Numbered from the stretch's first letter, positions 1-9,180 are shown. The stretch: DNA of 24,038 bases from Chara braunii (GCA_003427395.1 BFEA01000001.1:12937216-12961253), one strand, 5' to 3'. Numbers and translations are program-made. The notes: generated from the sequence alone by a model not told the origin.

Positions 1-136
1 ACAAAGAACTGCCAACAAAAAATCCCTACCCAAAAAAAACTTTTCTTTTAATTTATTTTTCAATTTCTCTTTTCCGCCTTTTTTTGTTTTTTATTTTTTA
101 TAATTTTAAAAACTTATCTGTTTCCAAAAAAAAAAA

Positions 137-173
137 ATGGGGTTGTAGGGATTAAAAATCCCTACAACCCCAT
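137..173. repeat. Perfect 17-bp inverted repeat (hairpin)
   Basis: Arms 137-153 and 157-173 are perfect reverse complements with a 3-nt A loop; the left arm reads ATGGGGTTGTAGGGATT. A run of about 13 A lies just before it and an AT run just after. The half-motif AAAATCCCTAC also occurs alone near position 22. It may be a small fold-back element or a structured transcript end. No gene is attached to it. Confidence 0.85.
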
Positions 174-366
174 ATATATATTTCTTCCCATTATTTAATT
201 CAGGAAAAATATGGTAAATTCGCATCCATGGTGCGGACGAGGCCGTATATACGGCCGCCGTCCGAGCTCGACGTCGCGGACGAGTCCGCGGGTGTTTCAT
301 AGGTGAGCATGAGAGTTGGATGATCCGACAAGCTGGTGTTGAGTGTGTGGGGTTGACGCGTGGTCG

Positions 367-503
367 CGACGGACTGTGGCACGTGGGCGAACCTGGCTTG
401 CACACTCAGGCCAAGCGGGGTGACGACTCTGTGTGGCTTGGAGATCCGGGGCGACGGACTGCCCGCATTGAGAGGAGAAAGAAAGAGAGAGAGAGCGAGA
501 CGG
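367..503 (-). repeat. Dispersed repeat R, copy 1, with adjoining (GA)n tract
   Basis: On the minus strand, 468 down to 367 matches 13404-13498 on the plus strand. The two share an identical 19-mer (ATGCGGGCAGTCCGTCGCC) and the run CACAGAGTCGTCACCCCGCT. In both copies a TC microsatellite lies directly upstream (here GA on plus, about 470-503). The pairing suggests one repeat family that carries its own microsatellite. Short ORFs across it are not convincing. Confidence 0.7.
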
Positions 504-1080
504 GGATATGGTGGAACAGTGTTTTTTTCTCCTTATCTTCTATGTAAAGTTTTGATTCCAACGTTGGTTAATTTTTGCTCCGGCACCTATCTGTTTGTGT
601 GTATGTATGCATGAAAGAATCCTCTTTTTTTAGTTGTCTTTAATCTCCAATTTTGTTATGCTCAATTTCAATTTTGTCACTTTTGAGTACTCGTTTTTGT
701 TGCGCATATGACCTCGCGCGCATCTTGTTCAATTACTTGATTTTTTTGAGTCGCGCATGATTGCAAGGATCATGGGGTGTGTTGGTTCTTGATGCTAAAC
801 TAACTCCGCCCTCTCTTGTGTATGATGATGTGAACATGGTAAGTACCATTTATCCAAGAAGCAACGATGAACAAAAGTGTCGGAGTCAATCAATATATAG
901 GAGGGGCCTCAAGTGAAAACTAGCCTAAAGCAGGGAACTTCTAGACCACTCCTATCAGCAGGCAGTTCCTACAACAATTAGCGGGACTAACCATGGCAAG
1001 CAGCCGAAACCGGAAGAATGTTCAGTCCCACAATAACGACAAAATCCCTCGGCATAAACATATATCAAGCTTCGAAGGAC
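504..1080. other. Intergenic stretch, no gene seen
   Basis: AT-rich sequence without a coding signature on either strand. It lies downstream of the minus-strand PLE and may include its 3' untranslated end, but no terminal repeat was found by eye. Confidence 0.5.
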
Positions 1081-1087
1081 ACTTGTT

Positions 1088-1171
1088 CAAGACCCAGAAG
1101 GAAAGAAAGGAAAGAAAAAGAGGAGAAAAGGAAAAAAAAAAGAAAAAGAAAATGAAAGGAAAAGAAAAACT
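1088..1171. repeat. A/G-rich low-complexity tract
   Basis: Almost pure purine on plus (AAAG/GAAAA units), so T/C-rich on the minus strand. It begins about 40 bp after the PLE reverse-transcriptase stop on the minus strand, so it would fall in the element's 3' untranslated region. Confidence 0.7.
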
Positions 1172-1208
1172 TACTACCTGCGCGCACAGTGCCTTTGAAG
1201 TCAACAGT

Positions 1209-2972
1209 TCAAGTCTCACCGAGGGACCAAGACCCAGCTACCCGCTCCAAAGGTGCCCCCGTCTCATTGCCATCGCTCATCCAGGAAACCAAACGTCCCA
1301 TCAAACTCTTATCAACCTTTTCCCACCCTATCAGGCATCTGACCCATTGGTCCCAGATGCCACCAAACTTAACAGAAAAATTCACCAAGGCATTGTCAAA
1401 GTAATTGTCAGAGAACCCACGTAACCTCAACTCTGTCTTCAAGGACAAAAGAAAAATACCCTCAGCATCCTGTATGTTGGTAAACCGTCGAGCACGATAC
1501 ATGAATTTGAAGGAAGTGATCACCGCCACTTTCTGCTGCCGACTAGAGTAAGATGCCGCATCCTGAAGATTCTCGAAGAGAATTCTCCAGTTTCTCACAA
1601 CATACTGATTTTTAAGTACTGCAGCACATCTCACTCCCACGGACTGTCCGAAATCATTCAACGTACAACCCAAAAAGTCCCAAGACCCCGACCGATTAGT
1701 ACATTTTAAAGTAAGATTGCGATCATAGGAGCTTTCAAATTTGTTCAAAATTCTCCAAGCCTTCCTCTCTCCGATCAAATCACCCTTCTGAAACTTCAAC
1801 AAAATAGCCACATCGTCGATAAGCCTAATACCATGAACCCAACCCTTGTCCGCGCCCAGGGACACCAAGAAGCAGAACTCTGAATGTATACACAGCATGC
1901 ATGCCAGCGCGGGACTCGATGGCTTACCCATCGGGATACCGATAGTCTGCCTCAAAATCTTTCCACCAACCGAAGTAAAGGTGTTGGCTAAATCAAACCG
2001 GACAAAACTCATGAGAACATTGAACTCAACGCAATCCCAACCTTCCTTGTTGCGCCCTCTATGAATTTTCGCCCCTTTACCTCGCTTCTTGACCAGAAGC
2101 TTCTCTGCCCCATCCTTAACCCAAAAATCGATCAACCATTCTAGTGACTTAATGATGGACATATGAGGAAGATTGCAGAACATCTCCTATACGTCATACG
2201 CTGCAATAAGCAAATCCTCCTTAGACTTCACATCCTTATTAATCGATTCGACATTATGCGATAACAAGTCAGTACTCTTCATATTAAAATGCGACCTGCT
2301 AGGCAACTGCCAAATCATCTCATTGACCATCATGGACACTCTGCGCGACCCATACACATTACCCTCAGAGAAGGAAGGACAGATAGGCCGCCATCTGGTT
2401 ATATCTTTATGTTTTGGGACGATGTATGCCCGATCAATCTTGCCCTTAACATCCCACGCGGTCAGCCCCTTCTCCTCGTAGGCGTCCTTCATTCTTCCAG
2501 TAATCGAGGCTTCATTATCCTCCATCACCTCGAACCCGTCGTTCGTTAGAAACAACTTCTTCAACCCTTTTTCATACATCACCGGGCAACAAACCAAGGT
2601 ATCGCTTGGATTGTGGTCGATTGGAACACAAACCAAACCTTTCACCGCCGACTTCCATTCGAGCACTTTATCCATTCGAATATGAGGTCCTAACTTAGTC
2701 CTCGCCCCCAAGTTCAAACAACCCTCCAAATCACTCAAAGCCACAAATGGAACCTGGAAGCCCACAGTTTGCAGACAGATGTCGATCTAATTATGCAATC
2801 GCTTAGTCACATTGAAAATACCAGGCACAGGTATGTTGCGGCTATTCTTCGCCCAACTAGGCGCATGGTCCATATCACTCAGGGGAAGCGCAGGAGAAGT
2901 GGTAAGAGGGAACGGTGTAGGAAGAAGCTCGGGGATGGCAAGAGTTTGGGAAAATCTGTTACCGAACAACAT
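1209..2972 (-). pseudogene. PLE reverse transcriptase (two in-frame TAG codons)
   Basis: One continuous minus-strand frame of about 587 codons, broken only by TAG at 2787-2789 and 2187-2189. It starts at 2972, just where the strand of coding flips. Visible RT landmarks in order are: VPIDHNPSDTLVCCP (the PLE 'DK' region before the fingers), KHKDITRWRPICPS, AAYDV-stop-EMFCNLPH (palm motif A), GIPMGKPSSPALA (motif B), RLIDDVAILL (motif C, DD pair kept) and WDFLGCTL. Function in the family: reverse transcription primed at a nick made by the element's endonuclease. The catalytic aspartates and the general fold appear kept, so decay is recent. The stop inside motif A alone would prevent activity unless read through. 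Confidence 0.85.
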
Positions 2973-3690
2973 ATGTCGTTCAGCCCCTCCATCGGTTGTG
3001 TTTCAGCTTCCCTGGTTCGTATTCTGGATTGTTGGTTAATTAAAGGTAAGGCTGAAGTGAAATTTGTTTGCGGGGATGGGGTGAGGCTGTTGGATACCTG
3101 GAAGTTGCTGAAGCGACGCTTTGGTACTTCGATCGTGAGATCGGAAGGAGTTAGCAGGGTGCTGAAGAAATGTCGTGGATTCTTTCGGGAGGGTGTGTTG
3201 GTTAAATTCGAGAATATCGTATCCTTTTGCTCTAAGTTGAGTTAAAACCCTTCTTGGCTCAACAATTGGCTAAACCAGCCCGACAGAAAGAACTTTACGG
3301 CTGGGATTTCGGTAATCTGGTCAAATGTTTTCTGGCCATCCGTGCTTTTTCGGAGAAGAGGACATGTTGCTCTCTTAGATTGATCCTATCTGGGGTCATT
3401 CATAGAAGGTTTGAGGTGAATGTTAGGCAGTGACTTACCGTTCGTGTGACGTTTGACCACCGTTTAATCAACCCAAGTATTCGTGATTTCTGCAAACAAT
3501 TAGTCAAGCGTGATGAAGCTAATGTTGATTGGAAGAACTGGGTGGTCAGCCGTGCTCGTGTTGTGTGCGTGAAGAACAAGAGCATTAGGGATACGTTATT
3601 CAATTTTCGGAAATATTCGCAGGAAAGCTCCCTTACATGTTCTTGCTTGACACACGATCCGCTGTGGGATCACATTGAGAGCCATGTGTG
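2973..3690 (+). pseudogene. PLE central block (N-terminal/CxC region), inverted relative to the rest
   Basis: Coding signature is on the plus strand, opposite to the RT and GIY-YIG on both sides. Frame 2973-3245 (from MSFSPSIG to ENIVSFCSKLS) shifts near 3240-3260 into a second frame. That second frame contains ELYGWDFGNLVKCF, a TGA at 3431-3433, and then DWKNWVVSRARVVCVKNK and SLTCSCLTHDPLWDHIESH. The CxC pair followed about 15 residues later by a histidine-rich end fits the Cys-containing region that precedes the RT in PLEs. Flipping the block back places this end directly before the MLFGNRFSQTLAIPELL start of the RT frame, in frame. Identification is by position and motif, not by alignment. 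Confidence 0.6.
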
Positions 3691-4227
3691 CTGCCGCCAC
3701 TGCACATCTCTCGAGTTCAAAGAAGGATTAGACAAATGAATCAAATTCTTCTCAGTCGCAAGTAAATCCCCAGGTTCACATCTACAGATAGGCAGCATAA
3801 CATACTGCGTCACTCCACAGCGTCGCAGCCAAGCATAAAGACGATGATTCCTCTTCCCACCGTCCACCACAGTCGAATTCAGGCACCGATATAAGTGCTG
3901 ATTCCATCGAACAGTCAACGAACGACTAGTAGAGCCCAGGTAGACATACCTAGACCAGGGGGAAAACAGCACATAAGCCCAGGAGCCCTCACACGTCTCC
4001 AAGTCCACATCGTGACTCAACACATCCTCGAAGTACGATCTAAACTTAGCCACCCAGGGAATACAGTCCCGCAGAATCAACTCAAGCACAATACGCCGGA
4101 AGAAACCATTGAACTCGACGTTGCGCAGGAAATAATTAGAATCCAAACTCAATTGATTACTACGAACGGTTCTACAGAAATGGGCCCACCTCCATAAATG
4201 GTCGCGCTCGGGGACTGAAACTAAGGC
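3670..4227 (-). pseudogene. PLE GIY-YIG endonuclease domain
   Basis: Open minus-strand frame from just after a TGA at 4228-4230, with no ATG in a sensible place (probably read from an upstream start or fused). Counting from codon 4152, the GIY element is WAYVLFS (residues 58-64) and the YIG element is YVYLGSTS (69-76). The catalytic arginine fits VRWNQH (R82). The metal-binding glutamate fits ATEKNLIHLSNPSLN (E134). These four landmarks are in the right order and spacing for a GIY-YIG nuclease, which would nick target DNA to prime reverse transcription. The last about 10 residues (RQHTWLSM) run across the inversion breakpoint and are probably not native. The preceding ORF1 stop (4221-4223) overlaps its open frame. 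Confidence 0.8.
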
Positions 4228-5701
4228 TCAACAGATCTTCCATCCCCCGACTCAGAGGCCTCAGTATGCGACGGATGGGAGTCATCTGAAACTTCGTTGA
4301 CTGATACCTCTTTATCAGCGTCCCTTTCAGCATCATCCACCCCATTCTTACCCAAAGCCTTATCTGCACGATACTCTGCCAAATCATTGATCATCAGGTC
4401 AATAGCTCGTAGCTTCAACCCTACCTCCTTGCAGAGCATCTCCAATCCTGACTTTTTATAATTCCGCAAGTCCTTCTTCTGAGCCTCTACATAATGGAAA
4501 CGTTCGTTGACTCCACTTGAGCAAGCAACACCATCACCCATATCTCATCTGGGGGTGGCCTTCAAGCCTTTCCGTGCCGATCAATTAGCCGCAGCTTCCA
4601 GTCGAGACTTGAGGTTCGTACCTCCTCCCTCTTGCCGGTGGTCCGTCCCTGTGGTCGGTACTTTGTTCAATTGCTCCTTTAGTTTGATAACTTCACCTCA
4701 GCAATGACACACTTTCCTTTCAATACCTCTCCCTCAAGACTAGCAGCGAGGTGCATCTCCTTCATTTTTGCGTACTTCTGCTTCCACTTGTCAGCCTCTC
4801 AAATATTGTCGGTCCAACGTGGTTTAGTTGATACCCGCACTTGACAGCTTGGGGTCCCCACATAATACTACCCTATTTATTTTCTGGTCGGAGAGCCTCC
4901 CCTTTCTGAAGCTCTGCTTCCTCCCGATCCTTGACACCCTACAGTTTCAATCGGCCAATCTCAGTGCGCAATCCTTCCAACTCGACCTCAAAACCTCCCT
5001 TAGCTAAGGCCGACATCCTCAGTTGCTCAATCTCTTGCTTCATAGCGAAAATATCGTCCTCGGCCAAATGCTTGGCCAAAACTTGCTTCTTAAGTTCCGC
5101 AATCTCCTTCTGTAAACGAGTAACCTTATCGTCACCACCCTCCTCCTCGCCCAATGAGACCAATCGCCTCAATCTCTCGTTCTCCTTTTTCATCTTCTCC
5201 AATTCTTCATTAAGGCCAGACTCTCCTGAGGCCTTCTCGTTCAATTTAAAAGAACTCTTCTCTTCCATTCGCTTGTCTAAACTTGCGCTCATCTCAGCTT
5301 CCAATCGCTCACGTTCTTTTCTCCACTCCTCCTTTCACTCTTATGCGTCTTTCAAAGCCTTCCTTCGAAGTTCCTCCTCCTTCTGCTTTGCTTCGTTCTC
5401 TTCATTCTCGACCGTCTTGGCGAAACACCGGTCGAGCTTCTCTTGATTGAGTCTCCAGACATTCGATCGTCCGTAAGTCCAAGACGAAGTACCAGCAACA
5501 TAATTAGTAGTATTGTTAGGAACAATATAACCAACATTCGGAGCCGCAACAACAACAGAAGCTGGCGCCGGCAAAGTGATAAGCGGGGTGGCGTTAGCCC
5601 AGTCGCATGACCTCTCCCAAAACCCGATGCGGGCACTCACGAAGAAAATGACTCGGAGAGCCACAGTTATAGCACGAGCGGGGGACGAATTGTCTTGCCA
5701 T
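4221..5701 (-). pseudogene. PLE ORF1, gag-like: CCHC zinc knuckle, coiled coil, SAP-like segment
   Basis: Starts at ATG 5699-5701 with MARQFVPRS followed by CYNCGSPSHFLREC, a perfect C-x2-C-x4-H-x4-C zinc knuckle of the retroviral nucleocapsid type. That frame ends at 5594-5596. A frameshift near 5600 leads into PAPASVVVAAPNVGYIVPN and a charged helix (5664-5341). The same frame continues past TAA and TGA codons near 5335-5343 into a strong heptad-rich coiled coil (about 5304-4939). Coiled coil resumes as EADKWKQKYAKMKEMHLAAS around 4800. After another shift comes KDLRNYKKSGLEMLCKEVGL, which resembles a SAP-like helix-turn-helix, then an acidic tail ending at 4221. Likely role: RNA binding and particle assembly. 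About 490 codons in all, broken by about three shifts and several stops. Confidence 0.7.
5594..5701 (-). other. CCHC zinc-knuckle segment of ORF1
   Basis: A 35-codon minus-strand frame beginning ATG at 5701 and ending TAA at 5594-5596. The C, C, H and C ligands are all present (CYNCGSPSHFLREC, followed by PHR). It lies within the first 25 residues, which fits the start of a nucleic-acid-binding ORF1 rather than a chance ORF. Confidence 0.8.
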
Positions 5702-6001
5702 GATTCACTACGAAACGTGGTTGCGGCAAGGTCGATGAGCCACTCTCAAGTAGCTCAATCTCTACGGAGGTTACTAACGTTGAAAAAATGGTAAGTAACA
5801 ATCGTACGGAAGGACAAGTTGCATGCATATTGGATAAATCGACACGCAGGCAAATTGCTCATCGGCGATGAACTCGCACGCGGTCTTTGATCCGATCGAC
5901 CGGCTCATGCGCACGCATGCGTCAAGCAGCTGCACACAGAGGGGACCTGCAGCCTACGCGTGCGTGTGCAAGAGGCAACCCGATCCCACTGGTCGAAGAT
6001 G

Positions 6002-6562
6002 CTTGTGTCGAATTCCGCTAAATAGGATGTGGCGATCGAAACTCCCTTTTAGATTACCGACCGTGAGAGCCTGAGAGATCCGAAATACCTAGCGCATTGG
6101 GAAAGGGAACAAGTCAGACGGCAACAAGCCAGATGGCAACAAAACTCACGGAATCCCGAGTACCCCTGCCGAACTGGAAACGAGCAACTGTGCAGAGGCG
6201 ATTTCCAGTTGGCCATTAATCGAGACTCGCGGATCTCAGATTATCCCGATAGCCGAAGCTAGCATTACCTTCTAACCCCAGGCTTCGTGGCCATCACCAC
6301 TAGTTTCCCTCCCTATTACGTCGTCCTCCCGTATCACCAACTACTCGTCGTCCCCTGGGAGTCCATAGCCCGGTTCTGGCCCCGACCGCCGTGCTCAGAG
6401 TGTCAGCAGCGCGACGAGTACCGTCCGGCGGGGATCACTCGACGAACCCGCCCCGAAACGGAACAACGGGAGCACAGCTCATCCTCCTCATCCTCGGAGA
6501 CCTGCACCGGCCGACAGCGGTACGAGCATTCCCATTGGGACGCCCGCGGCGCCCCACTCTAA
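6002..6562 (+). pseudogene. Orphan protein P, copy 1 (broken)
   Basis: A plus-strand frame with three TAG codons (6023, 6050, 6260) ending at TAA 6560-6562. I do not recognise the family. It is coding because the translation aligns collinearly, without gaps I could see, to the minus-strand frame 12509-12021. Shared blocks are ITDRESLRD / VTDRESLRH; CRTGNEQLCRGDFQ / FRTGKERVCEWDIE; VVLPYHQLLVVPWESIA / LVLPFHCLTAAPWHALA; and FWPRPPCSECQQ / YWPRTPCSKCQQ followed by RRTR and EQ-rich residues. The CxxC pair suggests a single metal- or redox-type motif. The tail has a Ser run. It ends 14 bp before convergent Q. The upstream start is not resolved. Confidence 0.55.
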
Positions 6563-6575
6563 CATGATACGTGGA

Positions 6576-6899
6576 TCAGGCCGCGAGGTTGGCCATCACC
6601 CCAACTCTGAGCCGAAAGAGACACTTGCATGTCCACCCCTGGAACTTGACACAGGAGATTTCAGTTCCTACCTGGAACTCCACCCCCACTTTCCTAAAAT
6701 CCTTGGCACACCCCTTTTCGCACTTCCAGGCCCACCAACACTCTGAACACAGGAAGTCGCGCTGGGCGTGAGGTTGGGCGTCACAGGTCAGACATTTTGC
6801 TGCGTTTTGGGTCAACTCAGACCAGACACTGTTGCATAGATTAGGCTTGCGGCTTAGTTTGCATTGCATCTCTTTTCCAGCATGGAGCTCGTTCCGCAT
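6576..6899 (-). CDS. Orphan Cys-rich protein Q, copy 1
   Basis: Uninterrupted 107-codon minus-strand frame starting ATG (MRNELHAGKEMQC). The middle carries KCLTCDAQPHAQRDFLC, then SEC, then WKCEKGC, and ends with SCVKFQGWTCKC. These are several CxxC-type pairs with an intervening His, fitting a small zinc-binding module. A second diverged copy on the plus strand at 11715 keeps DFRIVGVEFQVRTKISC against DFRKVGVEFQVGTEISC here. I do not recognise the family. The opposite strand is also open in places and nucleotide identity is high, so strand assignment rests on the Cys pattern. It is convergent with P, 14 bp away. Confidence 0.45.
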   Translation of the reverse strand: MRNELHAGKEMQCKLSRKPNLCNSVWSELTQNAAKCLTCDAQPHAQRDFLCSECWWAWKCEKGCAKDFRKVGVEFQVGTEISCVKFQGWTCKCLFRLRVGVMANLAA

Positions 6900-7029
6900 C
6901 TAGGATTGTTTCCTTTGTCGTTCCTTTTGGGTTTCCGCTATTTCAACGGATAGCGTGTTCGATGTATCGCTTGATCCATTCACAGGTCCGAGGATCGTGT
7001 AGCGGTACCCCTATGGCCCGACAGTGCGG

Positions 7030-7128
7030 CCGGACCAGTTTCAGGCCGTTGGCCTGACCCTGGTCCGGTACCAGGTTGTTCTCGTACCTGGACCTAGGCC
7101 GGTATATCACTTCGGCCTAGGCCCAGGT
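7030..7128. repeat. Two adjacent strong hairpins
   Basis: Hairpin 1: arms CCGGACCAG (7030-7038) and CTGGTCCGG (7060-7068), with an inner stem CAGGCC/GGCCTG (7042-7047/7051-7056). Hairpin 2: 16-bp arms 7086-7101 and 7113-7128 (ACCTGGACCTAGGCCG) with one mismatch and an 11-nt loop. CCAGGT at 7071-7076 can also pair with ACCTGG at 7086-7091, so an alternative fold exists. About 100 bp farther on is a (CT)n tract. Confidence 0.8.
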
Positions 7129-7221
7129 CGGGAGCCTCAGGTTGGTTCATTCATTCTTCATTCGTTTGTTCATTGGGCCGGACTGGACCTTCACTCAGCT
7201 GCTGCTTTTCATGTGTGTCCA

Positions 7222-7224
<3 letters not shown>

Positions 7225-7289
<65 letters not shown>
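7225..7289 (+). repeat. (CT)n microsatellite
   Basis: About 65 bp of uninterrupted CT dinucleotide. Serine/leucine-repeat ORFs across it are artefacts of the repeat. Confidence 0.97.
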
Positions 7290-7294
<5 letters not shown>

Positions 7295-7399
7295 TCCGCA
7301 CGTGCCCTCTGCACGTGCGTCACAACATCACTGTCAAATCACTGAATCTCGACAGTTTGTGATCGTCGCACCGGCTGTAGAGAGGCAGACAGTCGACCT

Positions 7400-7690
7400 C
7401 CATTCACCATGTGTCAGAATACGTCTTTCAACATCACTATAGAAACAACCCTCTCCCTCCCGGCCTGCAGCAGCCACAGTTTCGAAAGTCCTTTCCCGAG
7501 CTTGTGAAAAAGAAATGGTCACAATGGCACCTTGGGAATTACTGTAGACTAAAGACAAATTAGTCATACATAAAAGACATGAGTGACTACGAAAAAAACA
7601 GCCCTCTCTACACGGGTACTCTTGAAGCTGGGATTGTCCAAAAAATCGGACAGCCGTCTAAAGAAACCCCGTTTTGACGGTGGTGTCGTG
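7400..7690. other. Intergenic stretch with possible TIR remnant
   Basis: No gene seen. The last bases (7683-7696, GGTGTCGTGAGGCC then CTA) resemble the right end of the TIR family that begins immediately afterwards, so a truncated or older copy may abut element A. Confidence 0.35.
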
Positions 7691-7696
7691 AGGCCC

Positions 7697-8177
7697 TATT
7701 TCGCCACACTAGTCTCGACTCGGAGGAAAAAAGGCCATTTTCAGGAGTGCCCACACCACCTCCTGACTTGGAGATGTCAGAATGCATTCGGGAGCAGTCA
7801 TAAATTTGCTTTCTATAGCTCTCCCTAAACAACTTGGGACTTCCGCCTGTAGAAGGCCATTTTTGGGAGACCTGTCGTGGAGGCCTGTGTTTGGACAGGA
7901 GAAGTCGTGCGCAGACAAGCGTGCTGCTCAGAGTTTTCCTCGCCACATGCTGGACAGTGCTGGACAGTCTCTCTCTGACCTCGCCACATGCTGGACAGTG
8001 CTGGACAGTCTCTCTCTGAAGTGCGCCTCCTGGCCTTCAAGTCAGAGCGCACCCCAAGTGAACAGTGCAGTGTGGCGAAGCACACTCCCGAATGGATTTC
8101 CACGTCTTCTGACGTTCGGGATTCGGGAGTGCTCCCAATTTGTTTTTCCAAGTCGGGAGTGATGTGGCGACCCTCTA
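7697..8177. mobile_element. Non-autonomous TIR element A
   Basis: The left end (from about 7697) reads TTCGCCACACTAGTCTCGACT. The right end (8150-8177) reads, as reverse complement, TAGAGGGTCGCCACATCACT and then CCCGACTT. The interior is collinear with element B at 11111: AAAAAAGGCCATTTT, AGGAGTG, GCTGGACAGTGCTGGACAGT, GTGCGCCTCCTGGCC and AGCACACTCCCGAATG. No transposase frame is present, so mobilisation would depend on a partner in trans. Confidence 0.65.
7938..8019 (+). repeat. Perfect 41-bp tandem duplication inside element A
   Basis: 7938-7978 and 7979-8019 are identical (begin CCTCGCCACATGCTGGACAG). Each unit itself holds TGCTGGACAG twice. Element B has the segment once, so the duplication arose in this copy. 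Confidence 0.9.
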
Positions 8178-8179
8178 TG

Positions 8180-9065
8180 TGAGTTATCCCCTCTAGATTC
8201 TGTCCTTTTCCTGCCATGTCACCTCTCTTGGCATGCGCCGAACCTTTCCCGCTCCTCAAAGACTCTGCAGAGCTGCGGACGGGCGGTCACCACGGCAGGA
8301 ACCCAGACGGTCCAGCCAAGGGGGGCTGGCGCATGGGGAGTGCGCCCTGCAGGGTGCACCGGCAGGCACCACCCATCTCCATCAGGTCTTTCGGTCCAGC
8401 CCAGGCAAGTAATGGCCTGTCCAGGTCCGTCCAGACCGGTCCAGGCCGGTCCGCTGGCTCGACTTGTCCCAAATGCGCAGCATGTCCTCCTAGTCATCTG
8501 ATTCGCTCAACTGGCGCAGTCTTTCGTCGCACGCTGGCACTTCAACTGCAAAACAAGTGCGGTGAGCAGCTAAAGCGACAAAGAGGGTTGGCGCCTTTGG
8601 CTCCAAATCTCGTGTTGAGCCTCAGAATGCGACAATGCATCTGGGTCGGTTGACGGTCACGTGCAGAACGCGCATCATGGAGTCCTTGCTGTCCACCTAT
8701 CCCTTCTTTAGAGCCGAAGCGGGCTCCCGATTTTTTTTCCTGTTTTGTTTTGTTTTTGATATGCCGTTCGGACTCGCGAACGGCCAGCGAAAATAAAGGC
8801 AAGCTGAAGTTTGTCATCCTTGCCACGGAAGGCCAAAAAAAAGAAAAAGGAGGACAGCCTTTCGCTTTTTCTGCTTCCTCCGCGGCCCTTTTGTCGTTTT
8901 CCACACCTCCACACCTCTAATAAGGGCCTACTTGCACTGCTCGCCATCCGCCAAGATTTTTAATGCATCAGGACGGCCACTCAAAACGTTGGAGAATGGC
9001 GAATGGTGCCACTAGGCCCTAAGGCCACAGTCGCACCAGGTGCCTCGTCGCACCAGGGGCCCAGT
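8180..9065. other. Intergenic stretch, no gene seen
   Basis: GC-rich sequence followed by a purine/pyrimidine-biased part (about 8720-8900). Near 9028-9066 the octamer TCGCACCA occurs three times at roughly 17-bp spacing. Overlapping ORFs on both strands have no convincing domain. Confidence 0.5.
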
Positions 9066-9071
9066 CGCACC

Positions 9072-9180
9072 ACCCTTCCTCCCCCGAATACAACGTACGG
9101 TCATTATAGCTGTATTTCGACTGAGAGATCCGCCAAATTCAGCTATAATGACCGTACGTTGTATTCGGGGGAAGAATGGT
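9072..9180. repeat. Fold-back 1: about 41-bp near-perfect inverted repeat
   Basis: Arms 9072-9112 and 9140-9180 pair with two mismatches around a 27-nt loop. The core arm includes CCCCCGAATACAACGTACGG and then TCATTATAGCTG. High arm identity suggests a young fold-back element or one kept similar by gene conversion. Confidence 0.9.

Larger units (their letters stand above)
1209..5701 (-). mobile_element. Penelope-like retroelement (permuted, N-terminal GIY-YIG), degraded
   Basis: Read on the minus strand the element runs: gag-like ORF1 (5701-4221), GIY-YIG endonuclease (4227-3670), a central N-terminal/CxC block and the reverse transcriptase (2972-1209). A GIY-YIG domain upstream of the RT is the permuted order known from the Chlamys/Naiad branch of PLEs; most PLEs carry it at the C-terminus. 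The central block (2973 to about 3690) is on the plus strand, so an internal inversion is present. Each domain occurs once, which favours one rearranged copy over two nested copies. Termini were not resolved and no flanking pseudo-LTR was recognised. Nonsense codons and frameshifts make it non-autonomous as read. Confidence 0.8.

Noticed and set aside
993-1424. 143-codon plus-strand ORF
   Set aside because: Opposite strand of the PLE reverse-transcriptase 3' end plus an A/G-rich tract.
2187-2789. TAG recoded as an amino acid
   Set aside because: TAG, TAA and TGA all also end or break frames in this window; simple decay explains them.
3895-4197. 100-codon plus-strand ORF
   Set aside because: Antisense of the GIY-YIG frame, whose motifs are clear.
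7024-7442. Ser/Leu-repeat ORFs
   Set aside because: Translation of (CT)n; the same applies to the tracts at 13.2, 21.9 and 23.4 kb.
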